In this document: piece by piece, positions 44,936 to 56,411 of the stretch
Numbering within the stretch: position 1 is the stretch's first letter
Layout: each line of letters starts with the position of its first letter
Source of the DNA: Branchipolynoe longqiensis
Lineage: Eukaryota; Annelida; Polychaeta; Phyllodocida; Polynoidae
Assembly: GCA_030323885.1 (NCBI GenBank)
Contig: CM059186.1
Span: forward strand, 22,277,849-22,341,848
Reading direction: 5' to 3'
Length of the DNA stretch: 64,000 bases
Notes under the pieces: model-generated
Told to the model about the DNA's origin: nothing
The model's database searches: none
The model's input: the letters and a program-made list of their open reading frames with translations, nothing else
Translations under genes and position numbers: made by a program

Positions 44936-45114
44936 AAATAAAAAATTAATGTAGTATATATAATGCCTTAGAACTCCCCAAACATAAAACTCCCCAAAAC
45001 CAACCAACCTACCCTATCCTTCACTATAGCCCTATACTTTAAATTCACTTTGATCCAGTAACCACATAGTTCCTAATAACTAAACTTAGCATGATTCTTC
45101 TCATACCTTTGAAC

Positions 45115-45528
45115 CAGACGGGATGGCCAAATGAGTTAGGGCGTCCGTCTCCCGTGTTGGTAGACCATGGGATCGTGGGTTCGAACCCTGGTAGAGTCAA
45201 ACCAATGTCTTAAAAGGTATGAAAGCTTGTTTGTTTGATTGTTGTTATTTTACGTCCTAGCAACATCTAAGGTCATATCAGGATGGGTGCCGACTTGTGA
45301 CAGTGCACACTCATGGCGACTTTATAGTGCTGCCCCAGTGTATGACCAGGCCACCAGCACCATGACCTGATATCCCACTCATTCACATTATCCTGACACT
45401 GAGCCAACCAGTCATTGCCCTATCCTAATAATGCTGAGCGCCAGGCTAGGAAGCAACAAGTATCAATTTTTAAGTCATTGGGTTGACTCGACCAGGTTTC
45501 GAACCCACGACCCCACGATCTACCAACA
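45115..45528. mobile_element. SINE-1 head (+) followed by a SINE-1 (-)
   Basis: 45115-45220 is a forward type-B head. 45227-45528 is a reverse copy from its tail (GTCCTAGCAACATCTAAGGT) to part of the head. Confidence 0.7.
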
Positions 45529-46123
45529 CACCTCTTATTTAGATGATTGAGAGCAGATGCGAGTAAGTGTGTGCGAAATGGCCTTTTATAAATAAACAAT
45601 GGGGTCAAAGAGACATTAATTGCATTCAGCAAACCACAGTATGTAATTGGCATTGGTTTTTCAATAGCCTGTAGTGATCTGGTTTTTTTATTTGGTAAAT
45701 GAATTCTATTCATCTATATCTTTTGTCAGTTCCATAGCACTGGTCCTCCAACCGTACGTGTTTCAGGTACATATGGATGTACCCAAAGACTGTAAACATA
45801 GTTTATATAGTGAATTGATGTGTGAAGTAAATTCTGAAATTAAAGTGTAAACAAGGCAATAAGTAATGATTCTACATTTACATGCAAGATTTTAGTTGTT
45901 CGTTTAGGATTTCCAATTGAATAAATACTAATACCTTTAATTACTTAGTCTTAGCTCAGTATGATTAGATTCTCTTTTGGTGTATTATGGTGTATTGTAT
46001 GCAGTAGGATTTGGGTGTTAGTTGGGGTGTTTTTGTGTTAGTAAGTCAAGATTATTTGGATATTGATTTGTTCTGTAGATAACCTTACATGCAGAGGTGG
46101 AGGCGGGTACGTTAATTACATGA

Positions 46124-46260
46124 GGAGAGCCCAGATAGCTTTATGGTTAGGACACTCGCTCGAAATGGCATGTATATGGGTTCGAGTCCCATGACCATGA
46201 GCTTGTGCAAGCTGCATTCTGCATGGTTGATGAATCTGCCCTTTGTATGTATATATGTAA
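46124..46260 (+). mobile_element. tRNA-like SINE, possibly SINE-3
   Basis: AGCTTTATGGTTAGGACACT plus GGGTTCGAGTCCC form A- and B-box-like motifs. The body is short and ends in TGTATGTATATATGTAA, where a MITE begins. Confidence 0.45.
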
Positions 46261-46527
46261 TGCCTGGTATACACCTCCCGTATACGATTCACGCGCTAAA
46301 ACTGACTTTTCACAACCCGACCCATCCCGTCCTGTTTCGCGACGTAAAACTGGCCGATTCATTTTTCGAATGTCTTGCGATTCGAGTTTTAAGCCCTAAA
46401 ACTGAGTTTTAAGTCACGAATCGCAAGGCTCAGGTGTGATAGAGGGTTGCACACCTAACGACTAAAACTCAAACTTAGTTGCGAAACGGGCAGTTTTAGG
46501 TTGTATACAGGAGGTGTGTAGCAGGCA
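46261..46527. mobile_element. MITE with TGCCTG..ACACACCTCC termini
   Basis: Left TGCCTGGTATACACCTCCCG, right read inward TGCCTGCTACACACCTCCTG. 267 bp, interior with several TTTTAAG/CTAAAACT words. Confidence 0.7.
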
Positions 46528-46538
46528 TAAGGGGACAA

Positions 46539-47518
46539 CCTGGGCCCATATTCATGTAGTGGTGCCAGCTGTAGCCGGTGCTACATGCTAGCTCTGGGGT
46601 AGCTATCCGTGGCTAGCGGCGGGTTGGAGAAATAGGTCAAGTCGTATTCACCAATGTCAAAGCCGCCGTGGATAGCTAACCGTGAGTTTATTTATAGATT
46701 TGGGAATTCCCTTGATTTGACAATATGAATAACGCCGCCAATGCAGCGGGAGCGTTAATAACGGTTCGAATTTAGGGTTAATTTGATCAAATTTCACTTA
46801 TTGCCTATGTAATTCTGTTAAATATGATAGCATTGAATAGATTTGGGCCTAATACATTGGCGCCGATGCGGCGGCGGTGATGTTTTGCTGATTTCGACAG
46901 TATGGATATCGACGTCGATGCGGTGGCGGCGGCGGCGATTTGATTAGTTTACATTCGATGATTAGACACTATGAAGGCGGCGGCATAAATATCGGTTCGA
47001 ATTTATGGTTAATTTGATAAAATTTCACTTATTGCGTATGTAATTCTGTTAAATATGATAGCATTGAATAGATTTGGGCCTAATATATTGCCGCCGATGC
47101 GGCGGCGGTGGCGATGTGCATTTTGTTGATATGGGACAGTATGGATATCGACGTCGAAGCGGCGGCGGCGGCAATTTGTTTACTTTACATTCATCGATTT
47201 GACAATATGAATAACGCCGCCGATGCGGCGGCAGCGTTAATAACGGTTCAAATTTAGGGTTAATTTGATTAAATTTCACTTATTGCGTATGTAAATCTGT
47301 CAAATATGATCAGATTGAATAGATTAAGAGCCACACATGCACACTAACCGGCGTGGCTAGCAGTTAAACCTGACTTGAAATCAGGGTAGCTTAGTCGGCT
47401 GCGGTCGGTGGCTAGCACTGGCACACGCACATGAATACGGATTTTACACCGTTAGCTGTGTGGGGCTAACGTAGCCGCGGATAAGGCCCTGGCACCAGCA
47501 CATGAATATGGGCCCTGG
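46539..47518. mobile_element. TIR element with three ~241-bp internal repeats
   Basis: Left CCTGGGCCCATATTCATGTA, right read inward CCAGGGCCCATATTCATGTG. Internal blocks start near 46790, 47031 and 47271 (AATTTCACTTATTG), each followed by a GGCGGCGG-rich piece. Confidence 0.75.
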
Positions 47519-47530
47519 TGTATGGATAAT

Positions 47531-47840
47531 CATGAGACCGTGCGCGGTGGACGAATCGGTAGAGCACAGGCCTCGCGTGCGGAAGATCGCGAGTTCACGA
47601 GTTCGGTTCCCGGTCAAGTCAAACCAATGACTTTAAAATGTATACTTGTCACTTCCTAGCCTGGTGCTCGGCATTATTAGGACAGGGCAAGGACTGGTTA
47701 GCTCAGTGTCAGGATAATGTGAATGAGTGGGATATTGCATCATGGTGCCGGTAGCCTGATTTCCCAGTGGGGAAGCACTATAAAATCGCAATGAGTGCGC
47801 ACTGTCACAAGTCGGTACCCGTCCTGATATGACCTTAGAT
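47531..47840 (+). mobile_element. SINE-1 (head type A) fused to DIRS copy 2
   Basis: From GTGCGCGGTGGACGAATCGG to CTGATATGACCTTAGATG; the next base belongs to the DIRS-like element, so the tail is cut off. Confidence 0.8.
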
Positions 47841-47879
47841 GCCCGCATCCCTCTCCCCTTCGGCCTACACATCCCCGCC

Positions 47880-48990
47880 TGGCGAGCTCGCCTCCGCGAC
47901 TACCCCGACACCGCCCTCCTAGACCTTCTCGAGTTCGGATTCCCCTCAAACTACTCTGCCTATGCCCCCCCCCCCGCCCTCCCTTCTCCAACCACCGCGA
48001 GGCCCCCGAGCACCTCCACCACATCCGGGACTTCATCCGGACCGAGCTCACCCTAGGCGCCCTTGCCGGACCCTTCACTGTCCGTCCCTTCACCCCTTGG
48101 GCCCAGGTCTCCCTCATGATGACCTGCCCCAAGTCCGACCCGGGCAAGAGGCGGGTCATCGTGGACCTCTCCTTCCCCCACGGGCGCAAGCATCAATGCT
48201 GGCATCCCCCGCCGGGAGTACTTGGGAAAGCCCCACTCCTACAAGCTTCCCTGCATGGCCGATGTTGGACGCCGCCTCATCAGCGAGGGCTCAGGGGCCT
48301 ACACATGGACAGCCGACATCTCGCGGGCCTACCGCCAGCTCCGTGCAGACCCCCTCTCCTGCCCCCTCTACGGCATCGCCATTGATGGCCTCACCTACAT
48401 CGACCTCGCCCTCCCCTTTGGCTGCCACTCCTTGGGTGCGGCGTGCGTCTGGGTCACTGCCGCAGTCACCTGGATCCTCCGGCGCGATGGCTTCCACGCG
48501 CTGGTATATGTCGACAACTTTGTCGGGTGCGAGCGGTCCTACCTCAGGGCCTGCCAGGCGTTTGACGCATTCCTCGCCCTCGCCGCTGCCCTTGGGCTCG
48601 ACGTCGCCCCCGGGAAGTGTCATCCCCCCGCTGTCCGCCTCACCTGGCTCGGCTTCGCCCTGGACAGCGAGGCGATGACCATCCGCCCTCATCCTCGACT
48701 GCGAGACCCGCATCGCTTGCCACGCCCTTGGCCGGCGCGAGCTCCAGAGCCTCCTCGGGCACCTCAACCATGTGAGCAGCTGCGTACTTCCCGCCCGGAA
48801 GTTCATGATCTGCCTCCTAGGGGTGCTGCGCAGCTGCTTCAGTGCTGCCTCCCTCACCCTCAGTGATGATGCCCTCCGGGACCTGAGATGGTTTGCCCTC
48901 TATGGCCGAGCTTCCAACGGGCTCCACCTCCCCCACGCCCCGGAGGTGCGTCGTGATATGATCGAGTGCAACTCCTGCCTATCGGGTGGG
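47880..48990 (+). pseudogene. RT and start of RNase H, DIRS-like copy 2
   Basis: The RT region is broken by frameshifts: after DLSFPHG near 48183, and after ALDSEAMTIR near 48690, where about 25 bp present in copy 1 are missing. Motif A (TADISRAYRQ) is present. The catalytic motif reads YVDN at 48507-48518: the second Asp codon of YVDD has become AAC (Asn). This would be expected to kill polymerase activity. Downstream the RNase H entry motif CNSCLSGGG is present next to a G-run. Confidence 0.78.
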
Positions 48991-49350
48991 GGGGGGGGGG
49001 CGTTCTCCAGCACCCACTGCTACGCCCAAGGGTACTGCCCTCGCCTTCCGGGCATGCTTCCCGGCCATTCACGAGTTGGAGGTGGTTAACCTTGTTGTCT
49101 CCCTCCACAGCCTCCTCCCCGATGACGTCGCGTGGGCGACCGTGATAATTAACACGGACAAGATGGCATCCGCCGCCTCCCGAGAGTCCGGCCGCGCCTG
49201 GGATTCTACCCTCGGGACCTGCGCCCGGGAGCTCTGGCTGCTAGCTGCCACCGGCTCATTCACCATCACCGTCCTCTACAAGCCCAGGGCGGATCTCCCC
49301 CTGGGCCGAGGTGGCCCGCGCCAAGGTACACCGCCTCAGGCTTCACTACC
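48990..49350 (+). pseudogene. RNase H domain, DIRS-like copy 2
   Basis: This is open in the frame around 48986-49366. It contains VIINTDKMASAASRESGRAW and ELWLLAATGSFTITVLYKP, matching the second half of DIRS-type RNase H (a T-D-[NK] motif, then a RELW helix and a strand ending in K-P-G-like residues). The Asn usually following TD is Lys here. The C-terminal end drifts out of frame at about 49310. Confidence 0.6.
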
Positions 49351-49399
49351 TCCACCCGGTCCATGACGACTTTCCCTTCAACCCCGGTTTATGATCCAG

Positions 49400-50396
49400 G
49401 CTTCACCCCGGCCGAGGTCGCCGATGTGGATCGCCTTCGCCTCGCCTCTCTCGCCTCCACGACCTGGAGGGACCACCGCCGGCAGGCCGAGAACTATGTC
49501 GCCTTCCTTGTCGCCTGAGGCCTCCACCCCCCCCTCGCCCTGGCCGACTTCGATGTCGCCGCCTACGCCACCTCCCTTTACCCCCGCGCCCTTGCCCCCG
49601 CCTCCATCAAGAACGCGCTCTCGGGGCGCGTTCCTGGGTCGAGGCGGCGGGGGGTCTCGCCTCGGGCTTCGACTCCCGCCTCGCCAAGGACGTCTGCCGC
49701 AGGGGCGATCGCGCCTCGACCCACGTCCCACGCCAGGCTCCGCCCATCATGCCTGATCACCTCGCCCTAGTCATCGCCCACCTCGCCCGGGCAGGGCTCG
49801 CCTCCATCGTCCCTCGGGCTGCCCTCCTCCTCGGGTACTTCGGGATGTTGAGACAGTCCAACCTGCTCTCTCCGAGTCCCGAGGGTGGGGCAGCCCCCAT
49901 ATCATCACCCGAGATGATATCCGCCCCGCCCCCGGGGGCCCTAGGATCCTCATCAGGACCTCAAAGACCATATCCAGCCCCTCGGGGGCAGTGGCCCTAT
50001 TCATCCCTCCTCACCCGGGTCCGACCTCTGACCCGTCGCTGCCTGGCTGATGCCCTCACCCAGTCCCCGGCCATGCCCGAGGCACCCGCATTCATTATGC
50101 CATCCGGCCCGCCTCTTGACCCTCGGACCCTCACTGCCCTTCTCAGGGGTGCCCTTCGTGCTTGAGGTGTGCCCGGCTCCCAGACATTCACCCTCCACAG
50201 CCTCCGGTGCGGCGCCGCCCAGGCATGCCACAGGGCGGCCGTTCCCCTACCGGATATCATGGCCCAAGGGACTTGGACCTCTGAGGCGGTGCACGCCTAT
50301 GTACCCCGCCCCGCCCCCTCGGCCATCCCTCGAGCCCTCTCCTCCGTTTTGGTGGAGGGCTTCTCGGCCCAACCTCAAGACTCTCATAGTTCCTAG
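49400..50396 (+). pseudogene. Tyrosine recombinase, DIRS-like copy 2
   Basis: This encodes a phage-integrase-fold recombinase that in DIRS/Ngaro elements integrates circular cDNA. The catalytic set is visible: Arg in GYFGMLRQSNLL (codon 49851-49853), H-x-x-R in LHSLRCGAAQA (His 50196-50198, Arg 50205-50207) and Tyr in WTSEAVHAYV (50298-50300). A frameshift lies between about 49860 and 50030, and an in-frame TGA at 50163-50165 precedes the H-x-x-R block. The N-terminal core-binding part (49400-49740) has its own stop and frame changes. The tetrad residues are preserved although the frame is not, suggesting decay since a fairly recent insertion. Confidence 0.72.
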
Positions 50397-50627
50397 GCTC
50401 CCTCTGAGCTCCTCACATTTACCCTTATATTACCTGCATTATCCTGTACATACCTTTACTACTATGATTACCTGCATTATCCTGCATTATCCTGTTGTTA
50501 ACCTGTACTATCCTGTAAATATTAGCACTCAATAAAAGTGCTTTTCTCCACCCTCGCCTCCTCTTCCTTCCTTGTCGCGCATCAGAGTCCTGTCTGGCTT
50601 CCCATACAGGAGCATACAAACATACGA

Positions 50628-51405
50628 ACACTGACCGAGCCAAAGCAATGACTTACAAAGTCGATACTTGTCGCTACCTAGTCTGGCACTCGACCATGAT
50701 ATGATAGGACAAGGACTGGTTTGTTTAGTGGGAAAGCCACCACAAACTCATGCGGGAGGTCGGCGGGACCAAGCGGTCCTTAGCCGCTGCCGTATTGGCC
50801 ACTTGTGGCTTACACATGCTTTTCTGCTCAAGGGGGAACCTCCCACTGAATGTATTGGGTGTCAGTCCCCGCTGACACTCAAACACATTTTACTAAGTTG
50901 CATTGATTTTTTGGCCCTGCGCCAACAGTTCTACACTGCAGACAGTATGCATGACCTCTTTACTAAGGTAAAACAGGAAAACATTTTAGCCTTTTTGAGG
51001 GCAGCTGGACTGTACCCCCTCATATAGTTTACTAAATAGATTCTATCAATTATTAATAAAACTTTTCTTTTTCTATGGGAATTTGTTTCCCTTGACCACA
51101 AATATATGATTGTGAGCTTTCTAATTTAATGAGTGTCTATTGGCACATAATTGATTGTCTTCTTTTACATGTAAAAGCGATGGTTTGAACAAAAAACAAA
51201 CATTTTTCGCCATGAATAAGGCCTATCCTGCCAACACGGCGTAAAGCAACCACCAATCAATCAATTAATCAATTTTTTAGTATCAGCATAATGTGACTGA
51301 GTGGGATTTGTGGTCATGATGCCAGTGTCACGATGAATGTGCACTTCCAGAAGCTGGTACAGATCCTGATATGATCTTAGATGTTGCTAGAACTTAAAAC
51401 AAACA
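50628..51405 (+). mobile_element. SINE-1 split by a LINE 3' end
   Basis: First part 50628-50736 (AAGCAATGACTTACAAAGTC). It resumes at 51277-51405 (CATAATGTGACTGAGTGGGA and a decayed tail). Confidence 0.65.
50737..51276 (+). mobile_element. 3' end of a second LINE (RNase H-tail type) inserted in a SINE-1
   Basis: Coding from about 50737 to TAG at 51025-51027 includes RRDQAVLSRCRIGHLWLTHA, FLLKGEPPTECIGCQSPLTL and KHILLSCIDFLALR. This block follows the RNase H domain in Jockey/I-like LINEs. The 3'UTR (51028-51276) ends with AACACGGCGTAAAGCAACCA and an (AATC)n tail. SINE-1 sequence on either side (50628-50736 and 51277-51405) resumes across it, so the LINE piece inserted into a SINE. Confidence 0.72.
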
Positions 51406-51787
51406 ACCATGTCTTTACCCATCGTAATCAACACGCACATCGTTTTGTTGTTCATGGACTTTGGTAATTACAGATATAATCTATTAGCTGTTATCGTTAA
51501 GGTTTAATATCCCTTCTTCCCTGTGAAGTCACACATGGGTGTTATTATCTTGTAAGCTTCCGAAGACACAATGCAACTAATAGTTGATTGGATGTATAAA
51601 TATTCCTCGGGCCGGTCCTTCGAAAGACCTTTCTATATAAGTCAAGTACTAGATAAAAGATTCACCCCCCCCCCCCCCAGCCTACGGGAGACTGAGTAGG
51701 GGTGAAGAACATCCAATGAGTGGAGGAGGTTGCAGCTGTGAGGGAGAGCAGGTGAGAAGTGTTAGCTTGAGGCGCGAGGCTTGCTTA

Positions 51788-52672
51788 GTTGGTTGGTTGT
51801 TGGAGTTTTACATCCTGGCAACATCTAAGGTCATATCAGGATAGGTACCGGCTTGTGACAGCGCGCACTCATGGCGATAGTTGGTTGGTTGGTCGTTGGA
51901 GTTTTATATCCTGGCAACATCTACGGTCATATTAGGACAGGTACCGACTTGTGACCGTGTGCATTCAAGGCGACTCCATAGTGCTGCCCCACTGGGAAAT
52001 CAGGCTGTCAGCACCGTGACGCGATTTATCACTCAGTCACATTATCATGACACTGTGCCAACCAGTCCTTGTCCAATTCTAGTAATGCCGAGCACCATGC
52101 TAGGTAGTGACAAATATCAATTTTATAAGTCATTTGGGGCGTAATCGATTAATCAACTCGGGTCACCCGAGCCACTTTTTAGCGCATGCGCACATCCTAC
52201 AGACTCGGGTCAAATAATCTAATATGCTTCTCCTCGCTCGGGTGGAATTTTTTTTTTTTTTAAATAACCGATAAAACTATAGGAAAATAGGATTTAAAGT
52301 ATTTTATGATGGCCTAGTTTAGCTATATTTCCATTTCATTAATTTAAGTTATTCTTTAAAAAAAACATGTATGACTGGTACAGGTGGCTGTTATCCTGCA
52401 GGACGTTACCAGCGCAAATGTGACGTCATCGCTCGTAGCCAACCCCAGCTAGGAAGTGGGTTACTTGGGTCGGATCGTTTTGCACACGGCATGTGTATTT
52501 GTCGACTCTACTCGCAGTGTTTGATTTGAAATTCTGACGACTCGGGTGACCCGAGTCGCTCGGGTCGTGTTAATCGATTACGGCCCTGGTTTGGCTCGAC
52601 CGGGAATCAAACTCCCAACCTTCCGCACCGGAGGCCTGTGCTCTACCGATACGGCCACCACGTCCAGTTGGG
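51788..52672 (-). mobile_element. Two reverse SINE-1 copies, the second split by a MITE
   Basis: 51788-51880 is a tail-only copy. 51881-52136 is a second copy whose head resumes after the MITE at 52588-52672 (CCGATACGGCCACCACGTCC). Confidence 0.75.
52137..52587. mobile_element. MITE with GTAATCGATTAA termini
   Basis: Left GGCGTAATCGATTAATCAAC, right read inward GGCCGTAATCGATTAACACG, both followed by repeats of CTCGGGTCACCCGAG. The insertion site in a SINE-1 fixes both ends. It carries an extra ~110 bp (about 52370-52480) absent from the copy at 36855-37180. Confidence 0.75.
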
Positions 52673-53111
52673 GACATAATTGAAGCTGCCGCTTTCTCCC
52701 ACTGACTCACAAAAGGATGCCATCCTAACATGTGTATATATATACATACACATATATATACATATTGTGATGAATTTATTTGCCCTGCCCATAACAAATA
52801 AGTGTGTTGACACTTGTTTTCACCACTCGGCAGCACTAGTCCGATTTGATTCAAATCTGTTTAACTTTGGTTTCAGTAATAATTTGGTTTTGTTGTTGCT
52901 TCTTGTTTATCGGTTGTAACTTTTTGTATATTGCAAACAATCCAAACCTGGCATTTACCATTCTTTATGTTAGTCCACTTACCTACACAGATATATATGG
53001 GACGATATAACCTTTAGATTTTGATAGGACATAAAACCCTGGCAAGCAAACACAAGATGACAGGCTTTCCACATTCCCGAAGAGGACAGGTTTGATGGTT
53101 CTGCATCCTGT

Positions 53112-53625
53112 TGTAAAATATTCCGATTTACGGCATCGGGGGGAATGCAAATGTTCTATTACTAAACAGGTATACGTGACCAAGCACATGTATGTATATA
53201 TATGTAAGTGCTGGTGGTGCCTGAGTGGGATGTAAATAGACATGGTGGTGCTGTCAAGGCTGTGTGTAAGGGCACTTAGGGCCTACCCCCTCCCCCTCTG
53301 CTGGGTAGGATCACCACCCTCAGGGTCAAGATTGGTGGTGGCCAGGGGGGGGCCACACATCTTGGTGGTGGTGGGCAGACCACTGATAGCCATGGGGACC
53401 AGGAATGCTGGATCCCTATTGGTAGGGCCAGGAATGCTTGTTTCCCATTGGGGGAGAGGGGTGGGGTGATACTCTACAATGAACCCATGTACCATAAAAT
53501 AATAAACCAGAGGGTTTGACTCTCGCTCTTCCTTTACACTTTATACTCTTCCTTTCTCTTTGTCTGCATTGATTTCACTATAGCCTGCCTACACAACCAC
53601 AGATTCGAGCTTTAGCCATTCTACA
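53112..53625 (+). mobile_element. Solo-LTR-like element A
   Basis: A 514-bp sequence begins TGTAAAATATTCC and ends ATTCTACA, flanked by CTGT on both sides (53108-53111 and 53626-53629), consistent with a 4-bp target duplication. It contains AATAAA at 53501-53506 within the block shared with copy B. There is no coding sequence. It could also be another kind of non-autonomous element; the LTR reading rests on the TG...CA ends and on copy B. Confidence 0.55.
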
Positions 53626-53644
53626 CTGTGTTCCACAATTACTT

Positions 53645-54336
53645 TCTGGCGGCCCAATCCGATGAAAGCAAAACATTTTCAAATGCAAAACAGTTATCAC
53701 AGATTCTACCCTACGTGGTACTGCTGTGACTCATTAATCGTTCATCAGTTTAATTCTCCTTAAAAATGCTCGAGAATGGGCAAGACACAAAGGGCGAATG
53801 AATTGAGCGTCCGCCTCCCGCTCTGTCAGGTCGTGGGATTCGAAACCCCCTGTTCGAACCCTGGCCGAGTCAAACCAATGACTTAGCAATTGATTCTTGT
53901 CGCTACTTAGCCTGGGTGCTCAGCATTACTAGGATAGGGAAAGGAGCAATGGATTGAGGAAGCCCAATTGTCCGCGATTGAAATTTCCCCTGCTTATTAA
54001 ACTAAGGAACCAAACAAATTGTTGGGTACATGTCCAGCATTTCGGTGTGCACACCAAAATGAATTTGGTAGATTTTCAATTCGAATATATTCAAATTCAG
54101 GAATAATTAATTTTTTCTAAATTATCAAGACTAAAAAGTGAAATTGGTAGATTGTCATTTCAAATATCTCCAAATTTAGCCATCTATATAATAATTAATT
54201 CAAAAGAATTAACCAGACTAAAAAGTAAATTCCAACAATCCAACAATAACCATAAACCTAATATATTTTTCTTTAACATTAAAAAATAAAAAGATGGCAG
54301 GAACTGAAAACCATCTGATTCTACTACGTTAACACA
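53645..54336 (+). mobile_element. Diverged TAGTCCGATG-family MITE with SINE-1 inside
   Basis: Left CGGCCCAATCCGATGAAAGC, right ACTGAAAACCATCTGATTCT. The interior part 54020-54336 includes two copies of a GTAGATTTTCAATTCGAA-like segment. Confidence 0.5.
53792..54020 (+). mobile_element. SINE-1 with tail type 2
   Basis: Head type B (GAATTGAGCGTCCGCCTCCC), body to GGATAGGGAAAGGAG, then CGATTGAAATTTCCCCTGCT. Confidence 0.7.
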
Positions 54337-54667
54337 GCCTCACAGGGGCCGGAAGCGGATTCAGGATTTATGGCACTGCATCTTGGGAGCCATTTTTGCG
54401 TGTAATCTCTGCCCGACCACCCCCATACTATTACTGCAACCACCCCCCGATCATTACACGAATCGCTTCATCACTGAAGATGCGCTCGACTGATAACAAT
54501 ACCCCTCTCTCCCTCCCGTCCTCTGGTGGGAGTTTTCGCACAACCGGAAATGACCTTGCAAACAGATCTGCACAGGAAGTTGGCGCCGGAAGTCCAACGA
54601 CATGGGACGCCGAGTCAGGCTGTTTTGTATTCTGTGTCAGGAAGGAGATCTCCAGCGCATTTCTGTT

Positions 54668-55018
54668 GTTGGTTGGTTGTTGGAGTTTTATGACTTGGCA
54701 GCACCTAGGGTCAGATCAGGATGGGTACCGGCTTGTGACAGTGCACACTCATGGCGATTTTATAGTGGTGTCCCACTGAGAGACCAGGCCACCAGCACCA
54801 TGACCTGATATCCCACTCAGTCACATTATCCCAACACGGAGCCAACCAGTCCTTGCCCTATCCTAATAATGCCAAGCGCCTGTCTAGGAAGCGACAAGTA
54901 TACATTTTAAAGTTATTGGTTTGATTCGACCAGGGTTCGAAACGAACCTGTGATTTGAATCCCACAATTTATCAAAGCGGGCGACTACGCTCAACTCATT
55001 CGGCCATCCTTTCGGGTC
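54668..55018 (-). mobile_element. SINE-1 (head type B)
   Basis: Full length in reverse, from TTGGTTGGTTGTTGGAGTTT to TTCGGCCATCCTTTCGGGTC. Confidence 0.8.
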
Positions 55019-55221
55019 CCAGTGCACCTGTCACCCCCACCTCTCTAATTTTTCTTGTCTAAATGCAGAAATAAAATGAGTGAAATGTGTATCTAAATAT
55101 CACAAAACTACACCATTTCCATGCAATAAAAGTAAGACCTTTTGAGGGGGAGGGGGCATTCCCCCAAACTCCTAGTAGTGCAGCAGATATGTGCAAAGAT
55201 TGTAGGTTTGCTGATAAAAGC

Positions 55222-55380
55222 ATCCTGGCCATATCTAAGATCATGTTAGGATGGCACTGACTTGTGCTAATGTGCACTTATGGAAACTGTATAGTGCTGC
55301 TCCACTGGGATACCAGGTCGCCAGCACCATGATGCGATTTCCCCCTCGGTCGCATTATCCTGATATTGAGCTATTCAAGG
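55222..55380 (-). mobile_element. SINE-1 tail and body fragment
   Basis: CCTGGCCATATCTAAGATCA to TTATCCTGATATTGAGCTA. Confidence 0.65.
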
Positions 55381-55432
55381 CTTAATAATACATTTGAATA
55401 GAACTGCCATTGGAGGCAATAATATAGCAGTA

Positions 55433-55520
55433 CAGTAAAACCTCTCTAAATCGACCGACCATTGGACCGACTTTAAATGGTACATTTAGGGAGGTGGTCG
55501 GTTTAGGGAGGTCTTTGTTT
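55433..55520. mobile_element. Truncated Tc1/mariner-type MITE
   Basis: Starts CAGTAAAACCTCTCTAAATC like the 8419-8596 element; the right half is missing. Confidence 0.65.
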
Positions 55521-55547
55521 ATCATTACAATCATATTGTTTGGGTGA

Positions 55548-56058
55548 TCGTGACTCAGTCACATTAATTGTAATATTCACAACTGAGTTAACCACTAGTC
55601 CTTTCACTATCCTAGTAATGCTTAGTGCCAGGGTAGGTAGCAACAAGTATCACAATTTTGTACATCATTGGTTTGACTCGGCTGCGATCCGAAATCGCGA
55701 CTTTCCACACTGGATGTTTGTTTGTTGTTGTTGTTTTATGTCCTAGCAACATCTAATGTCATATCAGGATGGATACTGACTTGTGTCAGTACGCACTCAT
55801 GGCGATTTTATAGTGCTGCCCCACTGGGAAATCAGGCCACTGGCACCATGACCCAATATCCCACTCAGTCACATTATCCTGACACCAAGCTAACCAGCCC
55901 TTGCCCTATCCTAATAATGCCAAGCACCAGGCTAGGAAGCGACAAGTATCAATTTTTAAGTCATTGGTTTGACTCAACCGGAAACCGAACTCGCAAACTC
56001 CCAATCTTCCGCATGCGAGGCCTGTGCTCTATCGATTCTCCCACTGCGTCCGGTCAGC
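55548..56058 (-). mobile_element. SINE-1 body/head fragment and a full SINE-1
   Basis: 55548-55715 is body plus decayed head. 55718-56058 is full length in reverse with a type-A head (CTCCCACTGCGTCCGGTC). Confidence 0.75.
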
Positions 56059-56169
56059 AATTGTAATAGAAATCGACAATGTGGATAGCTGGCATCGCTC
56101 ACTGGCTCCACATAATGTAACATGTGGAGAAGGATTTTCTATACACCAATAAATGCAGGGAATAATAAC

Positions 56170-56411
56170 AGAAGAGGTCAGGCGCAAAACCACATAAACG
56201 CCTATCCAAAAGTGTAGTTTAAATAAAAGATTTTTATTTGAATATAATTTTAATTCTCACTAATTTCACTGTTCATATGATAACATGGTTATGGAGCGAT
56301 GAACAAAAGAGAAGGAATATTACAAAAATACGTTTTTGAGGGTTTGATTCCGATGCCTATCTCCATTTTTTGGATTGGCGTTTACGTGTTTTTTTCGCCT
56401 GACCTCTTCTA
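56170..56411. mobile_element. MITE with AGAGGTCAGG termini
   Basis: Left AGAAGAGGTCAGGCGCAAAA, right read inward AGAAGAGGTCAGGCGAAAAA. Same family as 21298-21534, with both ends kept. Confidence 0.75.

Larger units (their letters stand above)
47841..50590 (+). mobile_element. DIRS/Ngaro-like retrotransposon, copy 2 (5'-truncated)
   Basis: This matches copy 1 in opposite orientation from GCCCGCATCC at 47841 onward, and extends through RNase H and a tyrosine recombinase that copy 1 lacks. It joins a SINE-1 directly at its 5' edge, with no ORF1 and no left terminal repeat. The 3' part (50410-50585) carries the TGCATTATCCTG repeats, AATAAA at about 50531 and CTCCACCCTCGCCTCCTC, shared with copy 1. 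The shared sequence then stops and a SINE-1 fragment follows. Confidence 0.8.
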
